DNA from: Paraburkholderia eburnea
Lineage (GTDB): Bacteria > Pseudomonadota > Gammaproteobacteria > Burkholderiales > Burkholderiaceae
Assembly: GCF_002917095.1 (NCBI RefSeq)
Contig: NZ_PQGA01000004.1
Location: 124,001-188,000, forward strand
Direction: 5' to 3'
Length of the DNA stretch: 64,000 bases
Shown here: in pieces, positions 19,943 through 27,444 of the stretch
How the letters are laid out: each line of letters opens with the position of its first letter
Numbering within the stretch: position 1 is the stretch's first letter
Translations under genes and position numbers: made by a program
Notes under the pieces: generated by a model
Database searches by the model: none
Told to the model about the DNA's origin: nothing
The model's input: the letters and a program-made list of their open reading frames with translations, nothing else

Positions 19943-20308
19943 TCAAGCCGCGATCCAGACCTGCCCGTTTTCCACCCGCGCGGCAAACGCGGTCACCGAA
20001 CTGCTCGGCTCTTCCAGGCACTCGCCCGTCGCGAGATCGAAATGATGCTTGTAGATGGGCGAAGCCACGACGATGCGCTCGCCAAGGCTGCCAACCAGCC
20101 CGCGCGAAAGCACCGCCGCCTGCGAGTTCGGATCGTAATTGCCGATGGCGAAGACGCGCGCTTGACCGGTTTGAGCGTCGTCGATATGGAATACGGCGAC
20201 CTGCTCGCCTTTCACGAGCGCACAGACACCTGTATTCGGCACGATGTCGTCTAGCTGGCAAACCGGCACCCAGTTTTCTTCAAACACGCCATGGCTCATA
20301 TCTTTCAT
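19943..20308 (-). CDS. nirD: NADH-dependent nitrite reductase small subunit
   Basis: This 121-residue Rieske-like protein of the NirD family (VPVCQLDDIVPNTGVCALVKGEQVAVF, later YDPNSQAAVLSRGLVG and PIYKHHFDLATGECL) lacks the cysteine/histidine cluster ligands of true Rieske proteins, as NirD does. It partners NirB in reducing nitrite to ammonium. The ATG at 20308 is preferred over an upstream in-frame ATG at 20329 because GAGAGGA lies at the right distance from it. It starts 26 bp after the nirB stop. Confidence 0.94.
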   Translation of the reverse strand: MKDMSHGVFEENWVPVCQLDDIVPNTGVCALVKGEQVAVFHIDDAQTGQARVFAIGNYDPNSQAAVLSRGLVGSLGERIVVASPIYKHHFDLATGECLEEPSSSVTAFAARVENGQVWIAA

Positions 20309-20334
20309 TCTGGATTCCTCTCTATACAACCGGT

Positions 20335-22953
20335 TTAGACCGTCTCGACAACCACGGGAATATCCGCCAGCGCATCACGTTGCGCGCGCACCGGAATCTG
20401 TTCGCGCTCGGCGGGCGTCGCCGGACGGATCTGACCACGCTCCTCGACAAACGTCACATGCTGATCGCCTTCCTCGCTATTCACGAAGTGGCGAAAGCGC
20501 CGGCGCGTTTGCGGATCGGTCACGGCCTTTTTCCATTCGCATTCGTAGGTGTCCACCACGAGCTGCATTTCCGATTCGAGTTCCGCGCCGATGCCGAGCT
20601 TGTCATGCACGATCACGTCGATCAGATAATCGAGGCCGCCTTCGAGGTTGTCGCGCCACACGCTGGTGCGTTGCAGGCGGTCCGCCGTGCGCACATAGAA
20701 CATCAGGAAGCGGTCGATGTAGCGTTCGAGCGTGGCGCGGTCGAGATCGGCGGCGAGCAGTTCCGCGTGGCGCGGCTTCATGCCGCCGTTGCCGCATACA
20801 TAGAGATTCCAGCCCTTTTCCGTGGCGATCACGCCCACGTCCTTGCCCTGCGCTTCCGCGCACTCGCGCGTGCAGCCCGAGACCCCGAATTTGATCTTGT
20901 GCGGCGCGCGCAGGCCCTTGTAGCGGTTTTCCAGCGCAATCGCGAGTCCCACCGAATCGCCCACGCCAAAGCGGCACCACGTCGATCCAACGCACGACTT
21001 CACCGTGCGGAGCGCCTTGCCGTAGGCATGACCCGATTCGAAGCCCGCTTCGATCAGCTCTTCCCAGATGAAGGGCAATTGCTCGACACGCGCGCCGAAC
21101 AGGTCCACGCGCTGACCGCCCGTGATCTTCGTATAGAGACCGTACTTCTTCGCGACCATGCCCACGGCGATCAGCCCTTCGGGCGTCACTTCGCCGCCCG
21201 CCATGCGCGGCACGACCGAATAGGTGCCGTCGCGCTGGATATTGGCGAGGTAATAATCGTTCGAATCCTGCAGGCTTGCGTGTTCCTTCTTGAGCACGAA
21301 CTCGTTCCAGCACGACGCCAGAATGCCGGCCACGGCGGGCTTGCAGATATCGCAGCCAAGACCGTGACCGTGCTTCGCCAGCAGCACGCCAAAGGTCTTG
21401 ATCTGCTCGACGCGCACGAGGTGGTACAGCTCCTGGCGCGAATACGGGAAGTGCTCGCACAGATGGTTGTTGACCGCCACGCCCTGGCGCTTCATCTCCG
21501 ACTTCATGATCTGCGTGACGAGCGGCACGCAGCCGCCGCATGACGCGCCCGCGCAGGTCGCGGTCTTCATCGCGCCGATGCTGGTCGCGCCATCGCGCAC
21601 GGCGGCGCAGATCTGCGCCTTCGACACGTTATTGCACGAGCAGATCTGCGCGCTATCGGGCAGCGCTTCCACGCCGAGCGCGGGCCTGGCCTTGCCGTCC
21701 GCTTGCGGCAGGATGAGGAATTCCGGAGCTTCGGGCAACTCCAGGCCGTTGAGCATCATTTGCAGCAGCGTGCCGTATTCGCCGGCATCGCCGACCATCA
21801 CCGCGCCAAGCAGTTTCTTGCCGCATTCGGACACCACGATCTTCTTGTAGACCTCGCGGCGCTCGTCGGCGAAACGATACGAGCGGCTGCCCGGCGTCTT
21901 GCCATGCGCGTCGCCGATGCTCGCCACGTCCACGCCCATTAGCTTGAGTTTGGTGCTCATGTCCGCGCCCGCGAAGTCCTGCGCGGCGTCGCCCGCCAGC
22001 GCCTTCGCGACGATGCGCGCCATGTCGTAACCCGGTGCCACGAGGCCGAAAATCTGCCCTTGCCAGAGCGCGCATTCGCCGATCGCATAAACGTCGGGAT
22101 CGCTGGTGCGGCACGCGTCGTCGATCACGATGCCGCCGCGCGGGCCGACCTCCAGCCCACAGGCGCGCGCAAGCTCGTCGCGCGGACGAATGCCCGCCGA
22201 GAACACGATCATGTCGGTTTCGAGGTGCGTGCCGTCGGCGAAGACCATGCGGTTTGCGGCGCTTTCGCCATCGACGATCGCCGTGGTGTTCTTCTGCGTG
22301 TGCACGCTCACGCCCAGCGCCTCGATCTTGCCGCGCAACATGCGCCCGCCGTCCTCATCGACCTGTACGGCCATCAGGCGCGGCGCGAATTCGACCACAT
22401 GGGTTTGCAGGCCGAGATCGCGCAATGCCTTCGCGCATTCGAGGCCCAGCAGGCCGCCGCCCACCACCACGCCAGTTTTTGCGCTCGCGCCACGCGAGCG
22501 CATCGCCTCCAGATCTTCGATGGTGCGGTACACGAAGCAGTCCGAACGATCGTTACCCGCGATGGGCGGCACGAATGGCGACGATCCTGTTGCGATCACG
22601 AGCTTGTCGTAAGCGAGCGTTTCGCCGTTCGACACGCTGACCGTATGCGCGGCGCGGTCGATCGACACCACCTTCGCGTCGAGCACCAGGCGCACGCGAT
22701 CGCGCACGTCTTCGCGCTCGAAAAAACCCGCGCTCACGAGCGAGAGATCGTCGGCGCTCTTGCCCGCGAAAAATTCGGAGAGATGCACGCGGTCGTAAGC
22801 GGGACGCGGCTCTTCGCAGAGCACCGTGACGCGCACGTTGCGCGCGGCGTGGGCCGCGTCGGCGAGCACGCTTTCCAGAAACTTATGGCCCACCATACCG
22901 TGGCCGATGACGACCACGTCCAAAGCGTTCATTGCGAGCGTAGATTGCGTCAT
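20335..22953 (-). CDS. nirB: NADH-dependent assimilatory nitrite reductase large subunit
   Basis: The 872-residue cytoplasmic protein has an N-terminal FAD/NAD(P) domain (VVVIGHGMVGHKFLE near 14; second nucleotide site VVVGGGLLGLECAKAL). A BFD-like 2Fe-2S region (CSCNNVSKAQIC and CAGASCGGC, near 430-470) follows. The C-terminal sirohaem/4Fe-4S domain has the cysteine pairs in SCVGSTWCRFG and GVSGCTRECAEAQGKDVG. It reduces nitrite to ammonium with six electrons from NADH. It is the first gene of the operon. The leader carries a hexaloop hairpin and a terminator, so expression is probably set by antitermination. Confidence 0.96.
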   Translation of the reverse strand: MTQSTLAMNALDVVVIGHGMVGHKFLESVLADAAHAARNVRVTVLCEEPRPAYDRVHLSEFFAGKSADDLSLVSAGFFEREDVRDRVRLVLDAKVVSIDRAAHTVSVSNGETLAYDKLVIATGSSPFVPPIAGNDRSDCFVYRTIEDLEAMRSRGASAKTGVVVGGGLLGLECAKALRDLGLQTHVVEFAPRLMAVQVDEDGGRMLRGKIEALGVSVHTQKNTTAIVDGESAANRMVFADGTHLETDMIVFSAGIRPRDELARACGLEVGPRGGIVIDDACRTSDPDVYAIGECALWQGQIFGLVAPGYDMARIVAKALAGDAAQDFAGADMSTKLKLMGVDVASIGDAHGKTPGSRSYRFADERREVYKKIVVSECGKKLLGAVMVGDAGEYGTLLQMMLNGLELPEAPEFLILPQADGKARPALGVEALPDSAQICSCNNVSKAQICAAVRDGATSIGAMKTATCAGASCGGCVPLVTQIMKSEMKRQGVAVNNHLCEHFPYSRQELYHLVRVEQIKTFGVLLAKHGHGLGCDICKPAVAGILASCWNEFVLKKEHASLQDSNDYYLANIQRDGTYSVVPRMAGGEVTPEGLIAVGMVAKKYGLYTKITGGQRVDLFGARVEQLPFIWEELIEAGFESGHAYGKALRTVKSCVGSTWCRFGVGDSVGLAIALENRYKGLRAPHKIKFGVSGCTRECAEAQGKDVGVIATEKGWNLYVCGNGGMKPRHAELLAADLDRATLERYIDRFLMFYVRTADRLQRTSVWRDNLEGGLDYLIDVIVHDKLGIGAELESEMQLVVDTYECEWKKAVTDPQTRRRFRHFVNSEEGDQHVTFVEERGQIRPATPAEREQIPVRAQRDALADIPVVVETV

Positions 22954-22991
22954 GCCTGTGCCCCCTGCCTGAGAAAAAGCCGCGAGAAAAT

Positions 22992-23122
22992 AAAAAGGCG
23001 TCCCGCAAATCCCGCTCGCGAGGAGCCAGATTCAGGGGACGCCGTTGTCCTGTGTTCAAACGAATTCGCTACCTGCTGCAGAGCGTTGCTTGCCTGGCAG
23101 CAGCCGGATCGCCATTGATCCG
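22992..23122 (-). promoter_or_regulatory. nirB leader RNA: hexaloop hairpin, second hairpin, intrinsic terminator (ANTAR/NasT-type attenuator)
   Basis: Read on the minus strand, the leader opens with a perfect 6-bp hairpin at 23122-23105, CGGATC-AATGGC-GATCCG. Its hexaloop has A at position 1 and G at position 4, the signature of ANTAR-protein RNA targets. A second hairpin with 7-bp arms follows at 23103-23073, containing GCAAGC. Then GGACAACGGCGTCCC opens a terminator (arms 23043-23036 and 23004-22997, T-run 22996-22992) about 40 bases before the nirB ATG. Known biology: NasR/NasT bind such dual hairpins and block the terminator when nitrate or nitrite is present. The second hairpin here does not form an obvious hexaloop. 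Confidence 0.72.
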
Positions 23123-23139
23123 TGTTCGCAGAACGTTAC

Positions 23140-23155
23140 GCAATGACTGTGCCAA
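23140..23155 (-). promoter_or_regulatory. Sigma54 promoter of nirB-nirD-nasA
   Basis: The minus strand reads TTGGCAC-AGTCA-TTGC, a perfect match to TGGCAC-N5-TTGC. The start site would be near 23128, a few bases before the first leader hairpin. Sigma54 with NtrC is the usual nitrogen-limitation control of these operons. Confidence 0.85.
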
Positions 23156-23219
23156 TGTGCGTGCAATCGGCGCAATGCCTTTTGCCGTGGGCTTTTGCGC
23201 CGCCCATGCGCCATCCGGA

Positions 23220-23254
23220 CGCCTGCATCGCGCTGATACACGACGATGCAGGCG
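23220..23254. repeat. 11-bp inverted repeat between the divergent nitrate-assimilation promoters
   Basis: Arms 23220-23230 (CGCCTGCATCG) and 23244-23254 are perfect complements with a 13-base spacer. It lies 65 bp upstream of the nirB promoter and is not part of either predicted transcript. It could be a protein-binding dyad or the end of an unseen transcript; no function is known. Confidence 0.6.
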
Positions 23255-23271
23255 GGCACAGGTTTGGTGCC
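23255..23271. promoter_or_regulatory. Candidate NtrC binding site between nirB and the siroheme gene
   Basis: GGCACA-GGTTT-GGTGCC has 9 of the 12 half-site bases of the NtrC consensus TGCACC-N5-GGTGCA with correct spacing. A weaker copy (TGTGCGC...GGTGCG) lies at 23287-23303. The site is about 100 bp from the nirB promoter and about 75 bp from the opposite promoter, in range for both. Confidence 0.45.
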
Positions 23272-23345
23272 ATGCGGCGCGCGGGCTGTGCGCTTTCGGT
23301 GCGCGCCCGGATAGCGCCGACGGTGAATCAGCGCTTGCCGCGCGC

Positions 23346-23360
23346 TGGTCTGGAACTTGC
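23346..23360 (+). promoter_or_regulatory. Sigma54-type promoter of the siroheme methyltransferase gene
   Basis: TGGTCT-GGAAC-TTGC followed by ATTT keeps GG and GC at exact spacing. The -24 hexamer deviates at three positions, so the match is weaker than for nirB. A hexaloop hairpin starts 14 bases downstream, the same geometry as at nirB and narK, which supports it. Confidence 0.55.
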
Positions 23361-23373
23361 ATTTAGGAACTCG

Positions 23374-23472
23374 ACCGGCAACGACGCCGGTGCAGAACAC
23401 GGCAGTACGCAAGCACGACCCCACGAACGGACAACGGCGTCCCCTCGTCATCAAAGACGGGCGGACGCCGTT
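23374..23472 (+). promoter_or_regulatory. Leader RNA of the siroheme gene: hexaloop hairpin plus CAACGGCGTCC hairpin
   Basis: A perfect 6-bp hairpin ACCGGC-AACGAC-GCCGGT (23374-23391) presents an A1/G4 hexaloop. GCAAGC follows at 23409-23414. A 10-bp perfect hairpin then starts AACGGCGTCC (23433-23442) and ends GGACGCCGTT (23463-23472). The arrangement copies the nirB leader, and the sequence GGACAACGGCGTCCCC is identical in both. The final hairpin lacks a strong T-run (TTTGCATTT follows), so termination here may be weaker or work differently. Confidence 0.65.
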
Positions 23473-23519
23473 TGCATTTGAAGCGCAAAATTAGCGAGTG
23501 CGCAGTCAGAGGACGCAAT

Positions 23520-24305
23520 ATGAACGACACGACGAACGCCAGAACCGGAACCGTCACCTTATTGAGCGCAGGCCCGGGCGATCTCGACCTCCTCACGCTC
23601 AAAGCCGCGAAAGCGCTCGCGCGTGCCGGGATCGTGCTGCTCGACGATCTGGTGAACCCCGAGATCGCCACGCTCGCACCGCAGGCGCGCATCATCCGGG
23701 TTGGCAAGCGCGGCGGCTGCCGCTCGACGCCGCAGGCTTTTATCGAGCGCCTCATGGTGCGCTATGCGCGCAAAGGGCATGACGTGGTGCGCGTAAAAGG
23801 CGGCGACGCGTTGTTGTTCGGGCGCGCGGGCGAGGAACTCGCTGCCTTGCACCGCGCGGGTGTGCCGTTTGAAATCGTCAATGGGGTGTCGTCGGCGTTC
23901 GCTGCGGCGGCGGGCCTGGGCGTCTCGCTCACGCATCGCGATCACTGCCAGGGTGTGATCTTCGTGACGGCGCATCTGCGCGACCATAGCGAGCCGGATT
24001 GGCCAGCGCTCGCGGCCACGCGCATGACGCTCGCGATCTATATGGGGATGAGCCGCATCGAAGGGTTGTGCGCAACGCTCGCGCAAACGCTTTCAAGGCA
24101 AACGCCTGCTGCGGTCGTGCAGTGGGCCGGCAGCGCTCAGGAACGGCGCGTCATGGGCACGCTCGGCAATATCGCGGCGTTGGCGCAGGCAGCGGGCCTG
24201 GGCAGTCCCGCGATCATCCTGGTTGGCGATGCGATCGGCGAAGCGATCTCGCTTGACTCGTTCGATGCGCACGCAACGACTTTGCCGGTGCTGCGTCGCG
24301 CTTAG
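23520..24305 (+). CDS. cobA: Uroporphyrinogen-III C-methyltransferase (siroheme pathway)
   Basis: This 261-residue S-adenosylmethionine enzyme of the SUMT family has the N-terminal GPGDLDLLTLKAAKAL motif (near 18), VRVKGGDALLFGRAGEE (near 96) and NGVSSAFAAAAG. It makes precorrin-2, the precursor of the sirohaem needed by NirB. The ATG at 23520 was chosen because it follows AGAGGACG and homology begins at TGTVTLLSAGPGD; the earlier start lies inside the leader hairpin. It is divergent from nirB. No dehydrogenase/ferrochelatase partner (CysG N-terminal domain) is encoded in the window. Confidence 0.92.
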   Translation: MNDTTNARTGTVTLLSAGPGDLDLLTLKAAKALARAGIVLLDDLVNPEIATLAPQARIIRVGKRGGCRSTPQAFIERLMVRYARKGHDVVRVKGGDALLFGRAGEELAALHRAGVPFEIVNGVSSAFAAAAGLGVSLTHRDHCQGVIFVTAHLRDHSEPDWPALAATRMTLAIYMGMSRIEGLCATLAQTLSRQTPAAVVQWAGSAQERRVMGTLGNIAALAQAAGLGSPAIILVGDAIGEAISLDSFDAHATTLPVLRRA

Positions 24306-24310
24306 AAAAC

Positions 24311-25129
24311 CTAGCGAATCACCCGTTTCGCCATCAGACACGGCAGCCGCACGCCCAGGCCCGCGACGAGCCGCAGATGCATCCACGAAAGCAACAGGTT
24401 GTCGCGCGCGTAGTTGAAGTGCGAGACGCCGCCTTCATGCGCGCCGAAGTAGCGCACGGGCGCCTCGATCTGGATCGGCCGCACGCCCGCCCAGCACAGA
24501 CGCACGGCGGCCTCGGGATCGAAATCGAAGCGACGCATCCATGACTGCCGTTGCATGATGTTCACGAGCGGCGCGATCGGATAGACGCGAAAGCCGTACA
24601 GCGAATCGCCGATACCGGCCCACAAGGTCTCGAAATCCGCGAAGAAATTGGACAGCCGGCGGCCCTGTACGCGCAGTTGCGGCGCGCTCGCGTCGAACTT
24701 CGGCACGCCCAGCACCATCGCATCGGGTTCGGCCTGCGAAGCGGCCATGAAACGCGGGATCAGCGCGGCGGGATGCTGGCCGTCCGAATCCATCGTCAGC
24801 ACATGCGTAAAACCGCGCGCAGCAGCCGCTTCCATGCCCGCGAGCACCGCGCCGCCCTTGCCCCGGTTGGCGGGCAGCACGATCACGTGCAGACCGGGAT
24901 CATCGGCGGCCATCGCCTGCAGACGCTCGGCGCTGCCATCCGTGCTGCCGTCCACCACGACCCAGACGGGATTCCATTGCGCGCGCGCGCCGCGCACGGT
25001 TTCCTCGACCTTCAGGCCCGGGTTGTAGCTCGGGATCAGGACGAGATGCGTGGTGGAAGCGGCGGGCGTAGACATGGCGAACGGAATACTGACAAAGTTT
25101 GATGACGCGGCGAGGTCCGGCTTCAGCAC
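24311..25129 (-). CDS. Family 2 glycosyltransferase of the aryl-polyene-like cluster
   Basis: This 272-residue GT-A enzyme shows LIPSYNPG (near 32), VVVDGSTDGS, PANRGKGGAVLAGM and the metal-binding MDSDGQH (near 113). It probably transfers a sugar or similar polar group onto the lipid-like polyene product or its carrier. The GTG at 25129 has GAGGG six bases upstream, whereas the internal ATG at 25075 has no ribosome site, so the longer form is preferred. It ends 5 bp from the convergent cobA gene and starts 10 bp after the ketoreductase gene, so it belongs to the minus-strand ACP-ketoreductase-GT unit. Confidence 0.85.
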   Translation of the reverse strand: MLKPDLAASSNFVSIPFAMSTPAASTTHLVLIPSYNPGLKVEETVRGARAQWNPVWVVVDGSTDGSAERLQAMAADDPGLHVIVLPANRGKGGAVLAGMEAAAARGFTHVLTMDSDGQHPAALIPRFMAASQAEPDAMVLGVPKFDASAPQLRVQGRRLSNFFADFETLWAGIGDSLYGFRVYPIAPLVNIMQRQSWMRRFDFDPEAAVRLCWAGVRPIQIEAPVRYFGAHEGGVSHFNYARDNLLLSWMHLRLVAGLGVRLPCLMAKRVIR

Positions 25130-25138
25130 GCTAAGCCC

Positions 25139-25873
25139 TCATGCCAGGCCGCCGTTGATCGACAGCACCTGCCCGGTCACATAGGCGGCCGCGTCGGACA
25201 CGAGATAGGCGACCATGCCGGCCACTTCCTCGGGCTGGCCTGCGCGCTGCGCGGGCACGAGCTGCTTGATGCGCTCGGCGGGAAAGGCGTCCTGCGCCAT
25301 CGGCGAGGCAATGATGCCCGGCGCGATCGCATTCACGGTGATGCCGCGCGAAGCCACTTCGAGCGACAGCGCCCTGGTCGCGCCGATCAAGCCGGCCTTG
25401 GCCGCCGAATAGTTGACCTGACCGCGATTGCCCATCACGCCCGCCAGCGAGGCGATATTGACGATGCGCCCGCGCCGCGTGCGAATCATCGGCAGCAACA
25501 GCGGCTGCGTGACGTTGAAGAAGCCGTTGAGCGACACGTCGATCACGCTGCGCCATTGCTCGCGCGTCATGCCCGCGAGCGGCGCATCGTCGTGGATGCC
25601 GGCGTTGTTGACGAGGATCTGCACCGGCGCGTCTTCGATCAGGCGTTCCAGCGCGTCCTGCGCGGCGTCGGCGTCCGTCACGTCGAAAGCGATCGCGTGC
25701 GCCTTGCCGCCCGCGGCAACGATGCGTTGCGCGGCGGCCTGCGCGTCGTCGAGGCGGCGGTTCGCGTGCACCCAGACTTCATGGCCGGCCGCGGCCAGCG
25801 TGGCGCAAATGGCTTGGCCGAGCACGCCGCTGCCGCCGGTCACGAGCGCGCGCATGGGTTTGTCGTTCTGCAT
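25139..25873 (-). CDS. 3-oxoacyl-ACP reductase (FabG-like SDR, ApeQ-type)
   Basis: This 244-residue classical short-chain dehydrogenase has the cofactor motif TGGSGVLG (near 12-19), the NNAG motif (near 89), a catalytic serine in VNIASLAG, the YSAAK pair (near 154-158) and a terminal INGG. It would reduce the beta-keto group after each chain extension, with NADPH. In aryl-polyene clusters the equivalent is ApeQ. It lies 33 bp after the ACP gene and upstream of the glycosyltransferase on the same strand. Confidence 0.9.
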   Translation of the reverse strand: MQNDKPMRALVTGGSGVLGQAICATLAAAGHEVWVHANRRLDDAQAAAQRIVAAGGKAHAIAFDVTDADAAQDALERLIEDAPVQILVNNAGIHDDAPLAGMTREQWRSVIDVSLNGFFNVTQPLLLPMIRTRRGRIVNIASLAGVMGNRGQVNYSAAKAGLIGATRALSLEVASRGITVNAIAPGIIASPMAQDAFPAERIKQLVPAQRAGQPEEVAGMVAYLVSDAAAYVTGQVLSINGGLA

Positions 25874-25906
25874 CCGGGCTCCCCGTTCAGGCCGATGTGC
25901 AACGCC

Positions 25907-26167
25907 TCAGCGCGTGCGATGCGCCTCGACATAGGCGGCCAGAGCGCCCAGCGTCGCGAAGATTTTTTCGTTATCCGGATTGTCCGAGCGCAGCTCGAAA
26001 CCGTACTTCTTCGAGATCAGCAGCGCGATTTCCAGAATGTCGATGGAGTCGAGTCCGAAACCCTCGCCATAGAGCGGGGTCTCGGCGCTCACGTCGTCGA
26101 GCGAGACGTCTTCGAGATTCAGTTCGCCGACGATCAGCGTCGCGAGATCGTGTTCGAGTGGAGTCAT
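25907..26167 (-). CDS. Acyl carrier protein of the polyene cluster
   Basis: An 86-residue acidic carrier protein with the phosphopantetheine serine in GLDSIDILE (near residue 40). It starts MTPLEHDLATLIVGELNLEDV. It would carry the growing polyene chain for the ketosynthase, reductase and dehydratases. Known aryl-polyene clusters usually encode two ACPs; only this one is visible here. The ATG at 26167 begins ACP homology; a longer upstream frame is low-complexity and not ACP-like. It is the first gene of the minus-strand unit and divergent from the main operon. Confidence 0.9.
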   Translation of the reverse strand: MTPLEHDLATLIVGELNLEDVSLDDVSAETPLYGEGFGLDSIDILEIALLISKKYGFELRSDNPDNEKIFATLGALAAYVEAHRTR

Positions 26168-26355
26168 GTGCGTACGGAGCGTGGGATCAAGGCGCGGATT
26201 TGCATCGCTTTCGGCCAAGGGCCCCGGGCCACCTGCGTGTGCCCGCGCCGGTCGCCCGCGCCGGCCCCGCCTGCCCTGATTTTGGGGTTCGTTGGTAAAA
26301 GTTACGCGGATTCTAGACGATGGGTATCGGTGCGTATACGGGGTGCCCTTCCGAA

Positions 26356-26491
26356 AGGTTACAGAGCGTCGGGCACGCGCCGCGCTGCTCTTGGGACGTA
26401 AAGCCGCGCGGCGCCTCAACGGTACAGGGTGATCTCCGGTTTGCTCGCCCGAAAGCCCTCCCATCACGCCATACAAACGGTTACAAACCGT
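26356..26491. promoter_or_regulatory. Two GGTTACA-containing elements in the divergent control region of the polyene cluster
   Basis: AGGTTACAGAGCGT (26356-26369) and ACGGTTACAAACCGT (26477-26491) share the core GGTTACA. The second is a perfect palindrome of 6-bp arms around ACA. Both sit in the 555-bp gap between the ACP gene and the plus-strand operon, so they could be operators for a shared regulator. No cluster-linked regulator gene is present. The rest of the gap (26168-26355 and 26492-26722) shows no gene and no convincing promoter boxes. Confidence 0.4.
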
Positions 26492-26722
26492 CCGGAAGGC
26501 TTACCGGGAATGCGGCTCAGGCATCTTAAAATACGCCTGCCCTGAATTTGGCCCCTGTCATTCATATGACCTAAGACGCTTCGTGACCTCGACCACTATC
26601 CCGAAAGCAATCTGAAATCCATCGGACACTCTCTCGACCATGCTCTGCCGCGCCTTCTTTCACGACCGCCTCGCATCGCGCTGCCACGCAGCGCGCGAAG
26701 CCTCGCGCCCGGGAGACTGGCA

Positions 26723-27391
26723 ATGAACACCGCGAACAAGACGACCGGCTTCATGCGGACGTCGCTGGCCATCGTGGCGGTCGTCGCGTATCAGGTGCTC
26801 GCGCATCATGCCGTCGCGACGCCGGACGAACATGGACTGGGTCTCGTCATGGCGCTGGCGCCGCCGCTGTTGCTCGCGCTGGGCGCCGCCGCCCGTTCGC
26901 CGCGCCGCGCCGGGTGGCTGGCGCTGTGGATGGTCGTCACGGGCGCGTTGTGGGCAGCGCGCACGCCGCTTGCTCAGCACTTCGAATGGGGTCTCTACCT
27001 CGAACACGCGAGCTTCAATCTTGGCATGGCGCTGCTGTTCGGACGCACGCTCGCGGCGGGGCGCGTCCCGCTGTGCACGCAGTTCGCGACAATGATGCGC
27101 GGCCCTCACGCCAGGCGGCTTTCGCCTGCGGTCACGCGCTACACGCGGAGCCTCACGCTCGCCTGGACGGCGTTCTTCGTGGCGATTGCGACGGTTTCGA
27201 CGCTGCTGTTCGCCTTCGCGCCGATCGTCGACTGGTCGACCTTCGCGAACTATCTGGCGCTGCCGCTGGTGGGCGCGATGTTCGTCGCCGAGCACGCGTT
27301 CCGGCGTTTCGCGGTGCCAGACGAGCCGCAGGCGCGCATGATGGACGCGATACGCGCTTACCGGCAGACGAACGCGGGCCAAATGCAGTGA
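26723..27391 (+). CDS. ApeG-like inner-membrane protein (COG4648 family)
   Basis: This 222-residue protein has about six hydrophobic segments (near residues 12-30, 38-55, 60-78, 88-108, 145-165 and 175-195). It resembles the COG4648 membrane proteins that occur next to acyl-ligase and dehydratase genes in aryl-polyene clusters. No catalytic motif is evident and its biochemical role is unknown. GGGAGA lies 8 bases before the ATG. It is the first gene of the plus-strand operon; a 53-bp gap separates it from the ligase gene. Confidence 0.75.
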   Translation: MNTANKTTGFMRTSLAIVAVVAYQVLAHHAVATPDEHGLGLVMALAPPLLLALGAAARSPRRAGWLALWMVVTGALWAARTPLAQHFEWGLYLEHASFNLGMALLFGRTLAAGRVPLCTQFATMMRGPHARRLSPAVTRYTRSLTLAWTAFFVAIATVSTLLFAFAPIVDWSTFANYLALPLVGAMFVAEHAFRRFAVPDEPQARMMDAIRAYRQTNAGQMQ

Positions 27392-27444
27392 TTTTCCGGC
27401 CGGAGCGCCGCAGCGCCGGTCCTTGTTTTCGTCTCAACCGATTT

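Noticed and set aside
25907-26476. 189-residue version of the ACP gene
   Set aside because: The extra N-terminal residues are Arg/Pro-rich and not ACP-like; the 86-residue form from 26167 is complete.
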